NCBI GenBank assembly: GCA_016866235.1
Contig: VGMW01000004.1
Location: forward strand, 157,651-221,650
Direction of reading: 5' to 3'
Length of the DNA stretch: 64,000 bases
Source: Bacteroidota bacterium
GTDB lineage: Bacteria > Bacteroidota > Bacteroidia > Cytophagales > Cyclobacteriaceae
Positions 27,267 through 36,330 of the stretch are shown here, in pieces; the stretch's first letter is position 1, and the number at the start of each line of letters is the position of its first letter. The translations under genes and the position numbers were made by a program. Below the pieces are notes generated by a model. That model did not search any database and had not been told where the DNA came from. It was given only the letters and a program-made list of their open reading frames with translations.

Positions 27267-28946
27267 TCATTCAAGCCTGGGTACCAGTTTAAGGATCAAA
27301 GACTGAAACGGAGCAACCTCTGCGGCTGGAATAAACCCTGAAAAGGAACCACCCTGGTTTACCCTTAAAATGGAAGACGCCTTTCCAGATTGAAGTTCTG
27401 TTGTTTCATAGGCACCCACACCCAGTGAACCATCTGTAATCGAAAGTACTGGCTCGCGAATGGATGCACCCGAAAGATTTTGAATCACCAGCAATGATTC
27501 TTTATTGCCTGTTCTTAAAAATGCAAACAAAGCGGGACTGTTCGTATTCACAGGCTCATAATTTCCATTCTGGAACGCTGAAAAAGAATTTCTAAAACCA
27601 ATAAGCCTGCGGTAATGTTCAAGCATGGAAGTACTGTCGCCGGTTTGTGACCTTACGTTAACGATTCCAAAATCGGACTTCACCGGTAACCAAGGCGCGG
27701 CTGAAGAAAACCCGGCATTGATGTCTGAATTCCATTGCATGGGTGAGCGGACATCCTCTTCACGAGCTCCTCCCTTCATGTCAATCTCTTCGCCATAATA
27801 CAAGTGCGGAATTCCGGGAAGTGTAAGCATCAGCGTTGCCGCAGCTTTACTTTTCCTTTTGTCGCCATCGAAAACTGTTGCTGCCCGCTGTCGGTTGTGG
27901 TCAGACAGTAAAACACCAAACTGCTGATTGGGGAGTGTGTTTACTGTTTCCGTCAACTTTCGCCGAATGGACGCATTATTACCTGTTTCAATGGCTTCGG
28001 TAATAATTTCGGCAAGACTATACTCCATGCAGTAATCAAGCTTATCGCCGGTGAAAGAAACTAGCCCCGTTGTCGCTGAGAATATTTCACCAATCGTCAA
28101 AAGCGCTGGATCGACGTTACGCTGAAATGGATAAAACTTTCGCCACCACTCCAAAGTCGATTTGGTTTGAGCTAAATTTTTATCCTCTTCAATCAACAAT
28201 CCAGCCGAACCCATTCTGAATCCATCCACATCTGTTTTATCGTGCCAATAAGAAACAGCATCTTTCATTTCCGCTGTAACAGCGTCTTCTCGGAAATTTA
28301 AATCAGGTTTTTCCGGTCCATAGTAACCATAATAGAAACCAAACTCAGAAGGATGCCAAACCGTGCGACCAAAGGAATCGGTAAAACCCGGATTGGTGTT
28401 GCTCCAGACATACCATTTCCTTTTTGGTGAATCGGCCGATGAGGCGGACTCCTTAAACCATGGATGTTTTGCGGAGGTGTGATTAATTTCTAATCCTACC
28501 ACCACCTTCATTCCCCGAAGGTGTGCGGCAGCTATCAGATCATTCAAATCGTCTGCGGTTCCTAAGTCAGGATGAATTTTTCGATAATCATCCACATCTG
28601 AGCCATCGTATTTCACCGATGAAAAAACAGGGAGTAACATGAGAGCGGTAACCCCCAGATCTGAATTGGTCGATGGATTTCCATCGTTGAGATAATCCAA
28701 TTTCTCTTTTACCCCTCTAAGGTCTCCTATTCCATCGCCATTGCTGTCGTAAAAGCTTCTGACAAAAACTGTGTAAAATGTTTTACCAGTCCACCAATTT
28801 TCAGTTTTTGGGTAATCCTCGGTCTTAGCTTCATCATCACCTGATATACCCAGGTTGCATGCAGATAATGTGATCATCGTCCACCACAAACCGAAGTACA
28901 ATACACTCTTCCGAATCAGATCAAAAATTTTAAGCTCCATCTTCAT
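27267..28946 (-). CDS. GH13 (alpha-amylase fold) lipoprotein lacking catalytic aspartates
   Basis: A 559-residue lipoprotein with lipobox LSAC and cysteine at about residue 30. The GH13 barrel is clear: WWTGKTFYTVFVRSFYDSNG, DGIGDLRGVKEKLDYL, PEKPDLNFRE, LTLPGIPHLYYGEEIDM. The catalytic motifs are altered. Region I reads GLEINH (G151 for the usual D). Region II reads GFRMG, with G246 at the nucleophile aspartate. Region IV reads SDHNRQR, with N351 at the transition-state aspartate. The general acid E287 (IGEIF) remains. It is therefore probably not a glycosidase and may bind glucans or serve another surface role. A TSUP permease gene ends 10 bp upstream. Confidence 0.87.
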   Translation of the reverse strand: MKMELKIFDLIRKSVLYFGLWWTMITLSACNLGISGDDEAKTEDYPKTENWWTGKTFYTVFVRSFYDSNGDGIGDLRGVKEKLDYLNDGNPSTNSDLGVTALMLLPVFSSVKYDGSDVDDYRKIHPDLGTADDLNDLIAAAHLRGMKVVVGLEINHTSAKHPWFKESASSADSPKRKWYVWSNTNPGFTDSFGRTVWHPSEFGFYYGYYGPEKPDLNFREDAVTAEMKDAVSYWHDKTDVDGFRMGSAGLLIEEDKNLAQTKSTLEWWRKFYPFQRNVDPALLTIGEIFSATTGLVSFTGDKLDYCMEYSLAEIITEAIETGNNASIRRKLTETVNTLPNQQFGVLLSDHNRQRAATVFDGDKRKSKAAATLMLTLPGIPHLYYGEEIDMKGGAREEDVRSPMQWNSDINAGFSSAAPWLPVKSDFGIVNVRSQTGDSTSMLEHYRRLIGFRNSFSAFQNGNYEPVNTNSPALFAFLRTGNKESLLVIQNLSGASIREPVLSITDGSLGVGAYETTELQSGKASSILRVNQGGSFSGFIPAAEVAPFQSLILKLVPRLE

Positions 28947-28956
28947 TACATCATCG

Positions 28957-29724
28957 CTACCAAATCATCACCAAAGCCGAAACCGCAGTCATTGCAATGA
29001 TGAACCAGCGGTATGCCCGATCACTGAATTTTTTCACGATCACAATCCCAATCCAGGCCCCGACCAGGATCAGCGGAATAAGAAAAAGATCTGCTACCAC
29101 AGTTCCTACATCAATCGTCTTCCAAACCCAAACATGAAATGGAACTTTAAACCAGTTCAGAACAAGAAAAAACCAGGCGGTGGTTCCGATAAAAATATTT
29201 TTGGGTAACCGCACCGACAAAAAATAAACAGCCATTACACTGTTGGCCAGATTTCCAACCATGGAGGTAAACCCACCGGCAACTCCCGATGCCCCGGCAA
29301 ATCCCGGCGTATCCGGAACACGGTCGGCATTTTTTTCTAACCAAAGCATGATGCCTAGACTAACATAAATAATGGAGGCCATGAGAATTCTGAAAAGAGC
29401 ATCATCGATAAATTGTCCGGTAAGTGTACCGATCACTACTCCGGCTGCTGCCCACGGAAAAAGTCTTTTCAAGTGCTTCCAGGAGGCATGTCGGTGATAG
29501 TACCAAACGCCAATCAGGTCTGCCATCACTAAAATCGGCAACATGATGCCACTGGAAAGCTGACCGCCAAAGACATTGGCGAGAACCGGGATCGACATCA
29601 TGCCAGCGCCATGTACCCCGGTTTTTGCCATACCAATGAACAACGCCACCATTCCCAGAATGGCCCATTCACCTGGTTGAATTTCCTGTGGAATCAGGCA
29701 AAAAATGGTAATGGTCAATGGCAT
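28957..29724 (-). CDS. TSUP-family (TauE/SafE) permease
   Basis: A 255-residue inner-membrane protein with about eight helices. The first repeat begins GMVALFIGMAKTGVHGAGMM, and the second contains GASGVAGGFTSMVGNLANSV, the paired glycine-rich half motifs of the TSUP family. Members export or import sulfite, sulfoacetate or related anions. The substrate is unknown here. It is followed after 10 bp by the GH13-like gene, probably on one transcript, though no functional link is obvious. Confidence 0.87.
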   Translation of the reverse strand: MPLTITIFCLIPQEIQPGEWAILGMVALFIGMAKTGVHGAGMMSIPVLANVFGGQLSSGIMLPILVMADLIGVWYYHRHASWKHLKRLFPWAAAGVVIGTLTGQFIDDALFRILMASIIYVSLGIMLWLEKNADRVPDTPGFAGASGVAGGFTSMVGNLANSVMAVYFLSVRLPKNIFIGTTAWFFLVLNWFKVPFHVWVWKTIDVGTVVADLFLIPLILVGAWIGIVIVKKFSDRAYRWFIIAMTAVSALVMIW

Positions 29725-29790
29725 CTTTTGGTTTGTTCAAAAATCCCAATAAAGTCGAAAAGGGCCTCATTTATTCTATAATTTAGAAGG

Positions 29791-29817
29791 TCGGGCTCTT
29801 ATTTAAATTCAGCCCGA
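29791..29817. repeat. Inverted repeat TCGGGCT-N13-AGCCCGA
   Basis: A perfect 7 bp inverted repeat with a 13-base AT-rich spacer (29798-29810) in the 203 bp gap between the divergent TSUP and fadN genes. There is no adjacent T-run, so it does not look like a terminator. It lies 111 bp before fadN and 67 bp before the TSUP gene, a place suited to an operator. A lone -7-like TAAATTTG at 29903-29910 precedes fadN, without a matching -33 element. Confidence 0.45.
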
Positions 29818-29927
29818 TACCACAACCGATCAGGCCAATAAAGATGAACAGTTCATTCCTTTAAAAATGAGGTTTGTCATGCTCGTCCATAAAGGCCATC
29901 GATAAATTTGATTTAAATCTCCCACGT

Positions 29928-32327
29928 ATGACTCGAACCATCCGTAAAGTCGCCGTACTCGGATCAGGTGTAATGGGTTCCGCCATCGCCTGTCACTTCG
30001 CCAACATTGGCTGCAGTGTTTTGCTGTTGGATGTAGCGCCCGATGCGCTCACCGATGAAGAAAAACAAAAAGGCCTCGCACTGGATAATCCGTTGGTGAA
30101 AAACCGAATCGTGAGAGGCTCATTTGAAAAATGTCTTAAGTCAAGTCCAGGACCGCTTTACAATAAAAAATTTTCTTCCAGGGTAACCCTGGGAAATTTT
30201 GATGATGATTTTAAAAAAATCAGCGATTACGATTGGGTATTAGAGGCTGTCGTAGAAAATCTGGAGATCAAGAAAAAAGTTTATCAAAAAGTTGAGCAAT
30301 ACCGTAAACCTGGCACACTGGTTACTTCCAATACCTCAGGCATTCCAATTCACCTGATGGCCGAAGGAAGGTCACAAGACTTTCAAAAACATTTTGCCGG
30401 CACACACTTTTTCAATCCGCCACGATACCTGAAACTCTTCGAGGTCATACCAACAGCAACGACCGATCCGGTAATCACAAACTTCCTGCTTCACTACGGC
30501 GATCTTCACCTCGGAAAAACAACCGTGTTGTGTAAAGACACACCGGCTTTCATCGGAAACCGTGTTGGTGTTTGGGGACTTCTGAAAGTCATCGACTCGA
30601 TGAAGAAGTTTAAGTTGAATGTTGATGAGGTGGATAAGCTTACAGGGCCTGTAATCGGAAGACCGAAGTCAGCAACTTTCAGAACCTCCGATCTTGTCGG
30701 ACTCGACACCATGGTGAAGGTTGCAAACAATTTGTATGCTGCTCTTCCCAATGATGAAGGACGCGAAATGTTTAAGCTACCGGATGTGGTTTCAAAACTT
30801 GAACAGAACAAATGGCTGGGCGACAAAACCGGACAAGGTTTTTATAAAAAATCCAAAAATGAAAAAGGTCAGACTGAAATTCTGACACTTGATCTGGAGA
30901 CCCTTGAATACAAACCAAAGGTCAAAGCAAAGTTCGCCACGCTGGAAACCACAAAAACCATCGATAACCTCCGGGATCGGTTCAAGGTGTTGTTGGCGGG
31001 TAAAGACAAGGCGGGTGAGTTTTACCGCGACTGTTTTTATGCATTGTTTCAATATGCTTCCAACCGAATACCAGAAATCAGTGATGAATTGTTTCGGATA
31101 GACGATGCGGTTTGTGCGGGCTTTGGATGGGAATTGGGTCCATTCGATACTTGGGATGCCCTGGGAATTGAATCAACCGTGAAGGCAATGGAAGCCGCCG
31201 GCTACCGACCCGCTGAATGGGTATACACCATGTTGAAAAGCGGACACCGCGAATTCTATAAGGTCCGCGACGGAAAAAGAATGTTCTATGATATTCCTTC
31301 CGGTTCGTACAAGGCTATCCCTGGCAGAGAAGGATTTATTGTTCTTGAAAATCTGAGCGATAAAGTGGTGTGGAAAAATCAGGATTCTAAAATCACAGAT
31401 CTGGGTGATGGCATTATCAATTTTTCCTGGAGCAGTAAAAGCTACACCTTGGGCGCCGCTGTTGTTGAGGGCATGAATAAGGCACTCACGGTTGCTGAAC
31501 AGGATTTCAGAGGTCTGGTTATCGGTCACCACGGTGCCGACTTTTCACTGGGCGCTAACCTTGGTATGGTTTTCATGAATGCCATCGAACAGGAATACGA
31601 TGAGCTGGATTTCATGGTGCGGGTTTTTCAAAATACTGTCATGAAAATCCGGTACTCAGGCGTGCCGGTGGTGGTTTGTCCACAAGGACGTACTCTGGGT
31701 GGAGGTTGTGAAATGACCCTGCATGCGGACCAGGTGCAAGCTGCTGCTGAAACCTATATTGGGTTGGTGGAAGTGGGTGTTGGATTAATCCCGGGAGGAG
31801 GAGGCACAAAAGAACTTACCAAACGCGCCAGCGATCGTTTCCTTGAAGGAGACGTTGAGCTCAACGCTTTACAAAGTGCATTTATGAACATTGCTACCGC
31901 CAAGGTTGCCCTTAGCGCTGAAGAAGCACGAGACATGGGAATTTTGCGAGACCGCGACAGAATATCCATCAACCGCGAAAGACAACTGCTCGACGCCAAG
32001 GCTGCTGCCATTGCCATGGCGGAGGAGGGTTACAACATGCCTGTCCCCTCCAACAGCATTCGTGTTCAAGGCAGAAGCGGACTCGCCTTATTTGCCGCAG
32101 GCGTTAACGGAATGAAAATGGGCAAATACATCAGCGAACACGATGCTAAAATCGCCATGAAGATTGCCAACGTGATGTGCGGCGGCGATCTGAGCTATCC
32201 ACAAGAAGTGAGCGAGCAATACCTGCTCGACCTTGAGCGGGAAGCATTTGTCTCCCTCTGTGGTGAGCGCAAAACGCTTGAACGAATTCAGTCCATTCTT
32301 ACTGGCGGAAAACCGCTTAGAAATTAA
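29928..32327 (+). CDS. fadN: 3-hydroxyacyl-CoA dehydrogenase / enoyl-CoA hydratase (FadN-like)
   Basis: A 799-residue bifunctional enzyme of fatty acid beta-oxidation. The dehydrogenase comes first (KVAVLGSGVMGSAIACHFAN, NAD+-binding; then the NTSGIP and GTHFFNPPRYLKLFEVI segments) and the enoyl-CoA hydratase (crotonase) domain is C-terminal (VIGHHGADFSLGANLGM, then LGGGCEMTLHADQV and VEVGVGLIPGGGGT). This order is opposite to E. coli FadB and the same as Bacillus FadN. ATG at 29928 puts the Rossmann strand near the N-terminus and is preferred over a TTG-initiated extension. It is the first gene of a three-gene operon with fadA and fadE. Confidence 0.94.
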   Translation: MTRTIRKVAVLGSGVMGSAIACHFANIGCSVLLLDVAPDALTDEEKQKGLALDNPLVKNRIVRGSFEKCLKSSPGPLYNKKFSSRVTLGNFDDDFKKISDYDWVLEAVVENLEIKKKVYQKVEQYRKPGTLVTSNTSGIPIHLMAEGRSQDFQKHFAGTHFFNPPRYLKLFEVIPTATTDPVITNFLLHYGDLHLGKTTVLCKDTPAFIGNRVGVWGLLKVIDSMKKFKLNVDEVDKLTGPVIGRPKSATFRTSDLVGLDTMVKVANNLYAALPNDEGREMFKLPDVVSKLEQNKWLGDKTGQGFYKKSKNEKGQTEILTLDLETLEYKPKVKAKFATLETTKTIDNLRDRFKVLLAGKDKAGEFYRDCFYALFQYASNRIPEISDELFRIDDAVCAGFGWELGPFDTWDALGIESTVKAMEAAGYRPAEWVYTMLKSGHREFYKVRDGKRMFYDIPSGSYKAIPGREGFIVLENLSDKVVWKNQDSKITDLGDGIINFSWSSKSYTLGAAVVEGMNKALTVAEQDFRGLVIGHHGADFSLGANLGMVFMNAIEQEYDELDFMVRVFQNTVMKIRYSGVPVVVCPQGRTLGGGCEMTLHADQVQAAAETYIGLVEVGVGLIPGGGGTKELTKRASDRFLEGDVELNALQSAFMNIATAKVALSAEEARDMGILRDRDRISINRERQLLDAKAAAIAMAEEGYNMPVPSNSIRVQGRSGLALFAAGVNGMKMGKYISEHDAKIAMKIANVMCGGDLSYPQEVSEQYLLDLEREAFVSLCGERKTLERIQSILTGGKPLRN

Positions 32328-32356
32328 CACGTCCAATTGTCCAAAACACAGCTTTT

Positions 32357-33532
32357 ATGGAAGCATATATTATCAAGGGATTCAGAACAGGAGTAGGAAA
32401 AGCCAAAAAAGGTGGTTTCCGCTTTACACGTCCGGATGACCTGGCGACCCACGTGATCAAACATCTGGTTGCATCGGTGCCCGGGCTTGAGCCAAAACTT
32501 ATCGATGATGTCATCGTTGGAAATGCGGTTCCGGAAGCGGAGCAGGGCATGCAGATGGGTCGCATGATTGCGTTGTTGGCACTTGGGAAAGATGTGCCGG
32601 GGATGGTTGTGAACCGGTATTGTGGTTCAGGATTGGAAACCATCGCCATCGCATCACAAAGAATCCAGGCAGGTATGGCCGACTGCATTATCGCGGGAGG
32701 CGCCGAGTCGATGTCGATGGTTCCGGTGATGGGATTTAAAACAGTGCTTAATTATTCCATCACAAAAGAGAACCCGGACTACTATACGAGCATGGGGCTT
32801 ACAGCAGAGGAAGTGTCGAAACAATTTGGGATATCAAGAGCGGAGCAGGATCAATTTTCTTTTGAATCACACCGCAAGGCAGCCGCAGCATGGAAAGCAA
32901 AAAAATTCGATGAGGAAGTCGTGCCAATCACCATACAGGAGACGTATGTTGACGAGACCATGAAGAAAAAAACACGCGAGTTTATCGTAAAAACTGACGA
33001 GGGTATCCGTGAAGACACAACGCTTGAAGGATTGGCAAAGCTCAAACCCGTGTTCGCTCAAGGCGGAACGGTAACAGCGGGCAATGCTTCACAAACCTCT
33101 GATGGAGCAGCATTTGTAGTGGTCATGAGCGAGAGAATGATGAAACAGCTTGGACTGAATCCTGTGGCGAGGCTGGCCAGCTACGCTGTTGCCGGTGTGG
33201 AGCCACGGATTATGGGTATCGGGCCTGTAGCCGCCATACCAAAGGCTTTGAAGTTAGCCGGGTTAACGCAACAAGACATTGATCTCATTGAATTGAACGA
33301 AGCATTCGCAGCACAGGCGTTGGCCGTGATGAAAGAGCTGAATTTGGATCCAACAAAAATTAATGTGAATGGGGGATCCATTGCAGTTGGTCATCCACTG
33401 GGATCAACCGGTGCCAGACTTTCAGTTCAATTGTTTAATGAGTTGCGCCGTCAGAAGAAAAAATACGGAATGGTTACGGCATGTGTAGGCGGCGGTCAGG
33501 GCGTTGCGGGTATTTATGAATTGCTGAATTAA
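32357..33532 (+). CDS. fadA: Acetyl-CoA C-acyltransferase (thiolase)
   Basis: The 391-residue thiolase that cleaves 3-ketoacyl-CoA with CoA. The acylated cysteine is C89 in VNRYCGSGLETI. The catalytic histidine lies in GGSIAVGHPLGSTGAR and the second cysteine in TACVGGGQGVAGIYE. The length equals that of Bacillus FadA. It lies 29 bp after fadN and 11 bp before fadE. Confidence 0.95.
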   Translation: MEAYIIKGFRTGVGKAKKGGFRFTRPDDLATHVIKHLVASVPGLEPKLIDDVIVGNAVPEAEQGMQMGRMIALLALGKDVPGMVVNRYCGSGLETIAIASQRIQAGMADCIIAGGAESMSMVPVMGFKTVLNYSITKENPDYYTSMGLTAEEVSKQFGISRAEQDQFSFESHRKAAAAWKAKKFDEEVVPITIQETYVDETMKKKTREFIVKTDEGIREDTTLEGLAKLKPVFAQGGTVTAGNASQTSDGAAFVVVMSERMMKQLGLNPVARLASYAVAGVEPRIMGIGPVAAIPKALKLAGLTQQDIDLIELNEAFAAQALAVMKELNLDPTKINVNGGSIAVGHPLGSTGARLSVQLFNELRRQKKKYGMVTACVGGGQGVAGIYELLN

Positions 33533-33543
33533 ACTTTCTGAAT

Positions 33544-35328
33544 ATGGGAAGCGAATTAAATATTAAGGGCGGTGAGTTTCTGGTTAAGGAAACAAAAGCA
33601 TCGGATGTTTTCATTCCGGAGGAATGGAGTGAAGAACAAAAAATGATTGCCAAGACCTGCTACGACTTCGTTGAAAAAGAAGTCTGGCCTTATCTGGACG
33701 AAATTGATTCCATGAAGAATCCAGGATTCATGCCGTCGCTTTTGGATAAGGCGGGGGCGTTGGGATTGCTGGGCACTTCTGTTCCGCCCGAGCTCGGTGG
33801 CTTTGGGATGTCGTTTAATACAACCATGCTGGTGGCAGAAGCACTTGGTGCATCCTATTCATTTGCTGTTGCATACGGAGCACACACGGGTATCGGAACC
33901 CTTCCGATTTTGTATTTCGGTACCGAGGAACAAAAGAAGAAGTATGTTCCTAAGCTGGCAACAGGTGAATGGAAAGCTTGTTATTGTCTCACGGAGCCGG
34001 ATTCCGGTTCTGATGCAAACAGTGGTAAAACCAGAGCAACACCCACTTCAGATGGAAAACATTATCTGATCAACGGACAAAAAATGTGGATCACCAATGG
34101 TGGCTTCGCAGACGTTATGATTGTTTTTGCAAAAATTGATCAGGACAAAAATCTGACCGCCTTCATTGTAGAGCGTGGTTTTGGCGGCATTACCATGAAT
34201 GAGGAGGAAAAGAAGATGGGCATCAAGGGATCTTCGACTCGGCAGATTTTTTTCAACGACTGCAAGGTTCCTGTTGAAAACATGCTGAGTGAAAGGGAGA
34301 ATGGATTTAAGATAGCGGTTAACGTGCTCAACATTGGAAGGATAAAACTTGGTGCCGGAGCCATTGGTGGCGCAAAGATGGCTTTACAAACGGCTGCAAA
34401 GTATGCTACTGAAAGGAAGCAGTTCGGGCAACCCATTGCATCTTTTGGTGCGATACGGTATAAACTGGGAGATGTTGCTTCAAGAATTTTTGCTTCAGAA
34501 GCAGCACATTACCGGGCAGGCCAAAACATCGACGATGCTTATGATGCTTACGTAGCCTCCGGTATGGATACGGCGAAGGCAAAGCTCAAGTCATTAGAGG
34601 AATATGCCATCGAATGTGCCATTCTTAAAGTAAATGGATCTGAGGTGTTGGATTATTCCGTTGATGAAGGCGTACAAATTTTTGGTGGCATGGGCTATTC
34701 GGCGGAAGGACCTATGGAGCGTGCTTTCCGAGATGCCAGAATCAACCGGATTTTTGAAGGAACCAATGAGATCAACCGACTTCTGACCATCGATATGTTG
34801 TTAAAGCGAGCCATGAAAGGCACCATCGATCTTATGACACCTACCATGGCGGTACAGAAGGAGCTCATGTCAATACCTGACTTTGGAGATGCGGGAGAAG
34901 AGGGAATTTTTGTGAAGGAGAAAAAAGTATTGCTCAACCTCAAGAAGGCTGGTCTGATGGTTGCGGGTGCAGCCATTCAAAAGTTTATGATGAAGCTCAG
35001 TGAAGAGCAGGAGATCATTATGAATCTGGCTGATATGCTGATTGAGGGATACGTTGCGGAGTCGGCGTTGCTGAGGGCAGAAAAGCTGATCGGGATGCGG
35101 GGTGCAGAAAATTGCAAAGTAGAGGTTGCGATGGCGATGATTGCTTTAAACAGGGCGGTGGAGATTGCAGCGGCCTCGGGTCGCGAGGCGCTTTGCTCCT
35201 TTGCGGAAGGTGATGAATTAAGGATGATGTTGATGGGGCTTAAGCGTTTTACGAAGATTGATCCGTATAATTTAAAAGAAGCAAGAAGGCTGGTGTCTGA
35301 TCATGTCTTAAAAAACAACGGCATCTAA
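33544..35328 (+). CDS. fadE: Acyl-CoA dehydrogenase (FadE)
   Basis: A 594-residue flavoenzyme for the first step of beta-oxidation. The FAD/substrate segments are intact: CYCLTEPDSGSDANS, INGQKMWITNGGFADV, and in the C-terminal alpha domain QIFGGMGYSAEGPMERAFRD followed by RINRIFEGTNEINR. The long C-terminal extension (about residue 400 onward) is typical of this FadE subtype rather than short-chain enzymes. The length matches Bacillus FadE. Its transcript ends at a strong hairpin terminator just downstream. Confidence 0.95.
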   Translation: MGSELNIKGGEFLVKETKASDVFIPEEWSEEQKMIAKTCYDFVEKEVWPYLDEIDSMKNPGFMPSLLDKAGALGLLGTSVPPELGGFGMSFNTTMLVAEALGASYSFAVAYGAHTGIGTLPILYFGTEEQKKKYVPKLATGEWKACYCLTEPDSGSDANSGKTRATPTSDGKHYLINGQKMWITNGGFADVMIVFAKIDQDKNLTAFIVERGFGGITMNEEEKKMGIKGSSTRQIFFNDCKVPVENMLSERENGFKIAVNVLNIGRIKLGAGAIGGAKMALQTAAKYATERKQFGQPIASFGAIRYKLGDVASRIFASEAAHYRAGQNIDDAYDAYVASGMDTAKAKLKSLEEYAIECAILKVNGSEVLDYSVDEGVQIFGGMGYSAEGPMERAFRDARINRIFEGTNEINRLLTIDMLLKRAMKGTIDLMTPTMAVQKELMSIPDFGDAGEEGIFVKEKKVLLNLKKAGLMVAGAAIQKFMMKLSEEQEIIMNLADMLIEGYVAESALLRAEKLIGMRGAENCKVEVAMAMIALNRAVEIAAASGREALCSFAEGDELRMMLMGLKRFTKIDPYNLKEARRLVSDHVLKNNGI

Positions 35329-35346
35329 CCAGATCTAAAAAAACAG

Positions 35347-35370
35347 AGGGCGAATCATCGCCCTTTTTTT
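35347..35370. terminator. Bidirectional rho-independent terminator
   Basis: A perfect 6 bp stem GGGCGA/TCGCCC (35348-35353 and 35358-35363) with an ATCA loop is followed by seven T residues and preceded by an A-rich run. It lies between the convergent fadE and SDR genes, so it can end transcription from both sides. Confidence 0.85.
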
Positions 35371-35384
35371 ATTTCACAATTTTA

Positions 35385-36203
35385 TTAACTCAAACGATAC
35401 GCCTTCCTTATCATCCAGAAATAAATGCGGTCGGAAATTAATTTTCTTACAAACAACAAAAACGGACCAGGTCTGCCTACAGGATACCTCATCCTGGAAC
35501 CAGCATCATTCGCTGCCTGAAAAATGGTTTGCGCAACAACCTCCGGCCCCTCAGCATTTTTCAACACCTTACCATCGGCCAAATTGAATTTCTCTATGAA
35601 GCCATCGTAATCGCTGGTTTCGGGAGGTGCAATAAATTTCCTGCTTCTACCATAAAAATCAGTAACAATTGGTCCCGGCTCCACCAAACGAAGTTTTATG
35701 TTGAAGAGAGAAAGTTCATATTGAAGCGACTCTGTAAATCCTTCCACAGCAAACTTGGTTGCGTGATATATACTATAGAGTGGAAATGTAATTTTTCCAC
35801 CCATGCTGGAGATTTGAATGATGGTTCCTGCTTTTCGAGGGCGCATCATTTTAATGGCCGCACGCGTTACCCGCATTAAACCAAAAACATTGGTGTCGAA
35901 CTGCTTACGAATGGTTTCATCGTCCATGGCCTCGAATGCACCATCTACGCCATAACCAGCGTTGTTGACGACCACATCAATGGCGCCAAAATCACTATTG
36001 ACCTGCTTGAATACATCTTCTACCTGATCGGCAGCAGTAACATCTAAAGCATACAGCTTTACATTTGAAAAAGTTGCGAACGACTGCTCCTTTTCCGGTT
36101 GACGAACGGTGGCAGCTACTTTCCAGCCTTTACGTGCAAACTCTAGAACCGCTGCTTTTCCGATGCCGCTGGAGCAACCTGTGATTAATACCGTATTGTT
36201 CAT
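35385..36203 (-). CDS. Short-chain dehydrogenase/reductase
   Basis: A 272-residue NAD(P)-dependent oxidoreductase. The cofactor motif is TGCSSGIGKA (residues about 9-18), then NNAGYG near 90. The catalytic serine lies in ISSMGGKI and the YxxxK pair in YHATK. The pattern fits classical SDRs often annotated as ketoreductases or retinol-type dehydrogenases. The substrate is unknown. ATG at 36203 (MNNTVLITGCSSG) is chosen over an upstream in-frame start because it leads straight into the Rossmann fold. It is transcribed toward the fad terminator. Confidence 0.88.
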   Translation of the reverse strand: MNNTVLITGCSSGIGKAAVLEFARKGWKVAATVRQPEKEQSFATFSNVKLYALDVTAADQVEDVFKQVNSDFGAIDVVVNNAGYGVDGAFEAMDDETIRKQFDTNVFGLMRVTRAAIKMMRPRKAGTIIQISSMGGKITFPLYSIYHATKFAVEGFTESLQYELSLFNIKLRLVEPGPIVTDFYGRSRKFIAPPETSDYDGFIEKFNLADGKVLKNAEGPEVVAQTIFQAANDAGSRMRYPVGRPGPFLLFVRKLISDRIYFWMIRKAYRLS

Positions 36204-36330
36204 GTGGTCTTGGATAATGGTACACAAACGTACCCTTGTCCAATCAAATCAACAACCAGTGAATGAAACGATCGATGCAGGATCACCTCAGGGTTTGCCC
36301 GGGCGATGAAAATAAAATGAGCAACAATTA

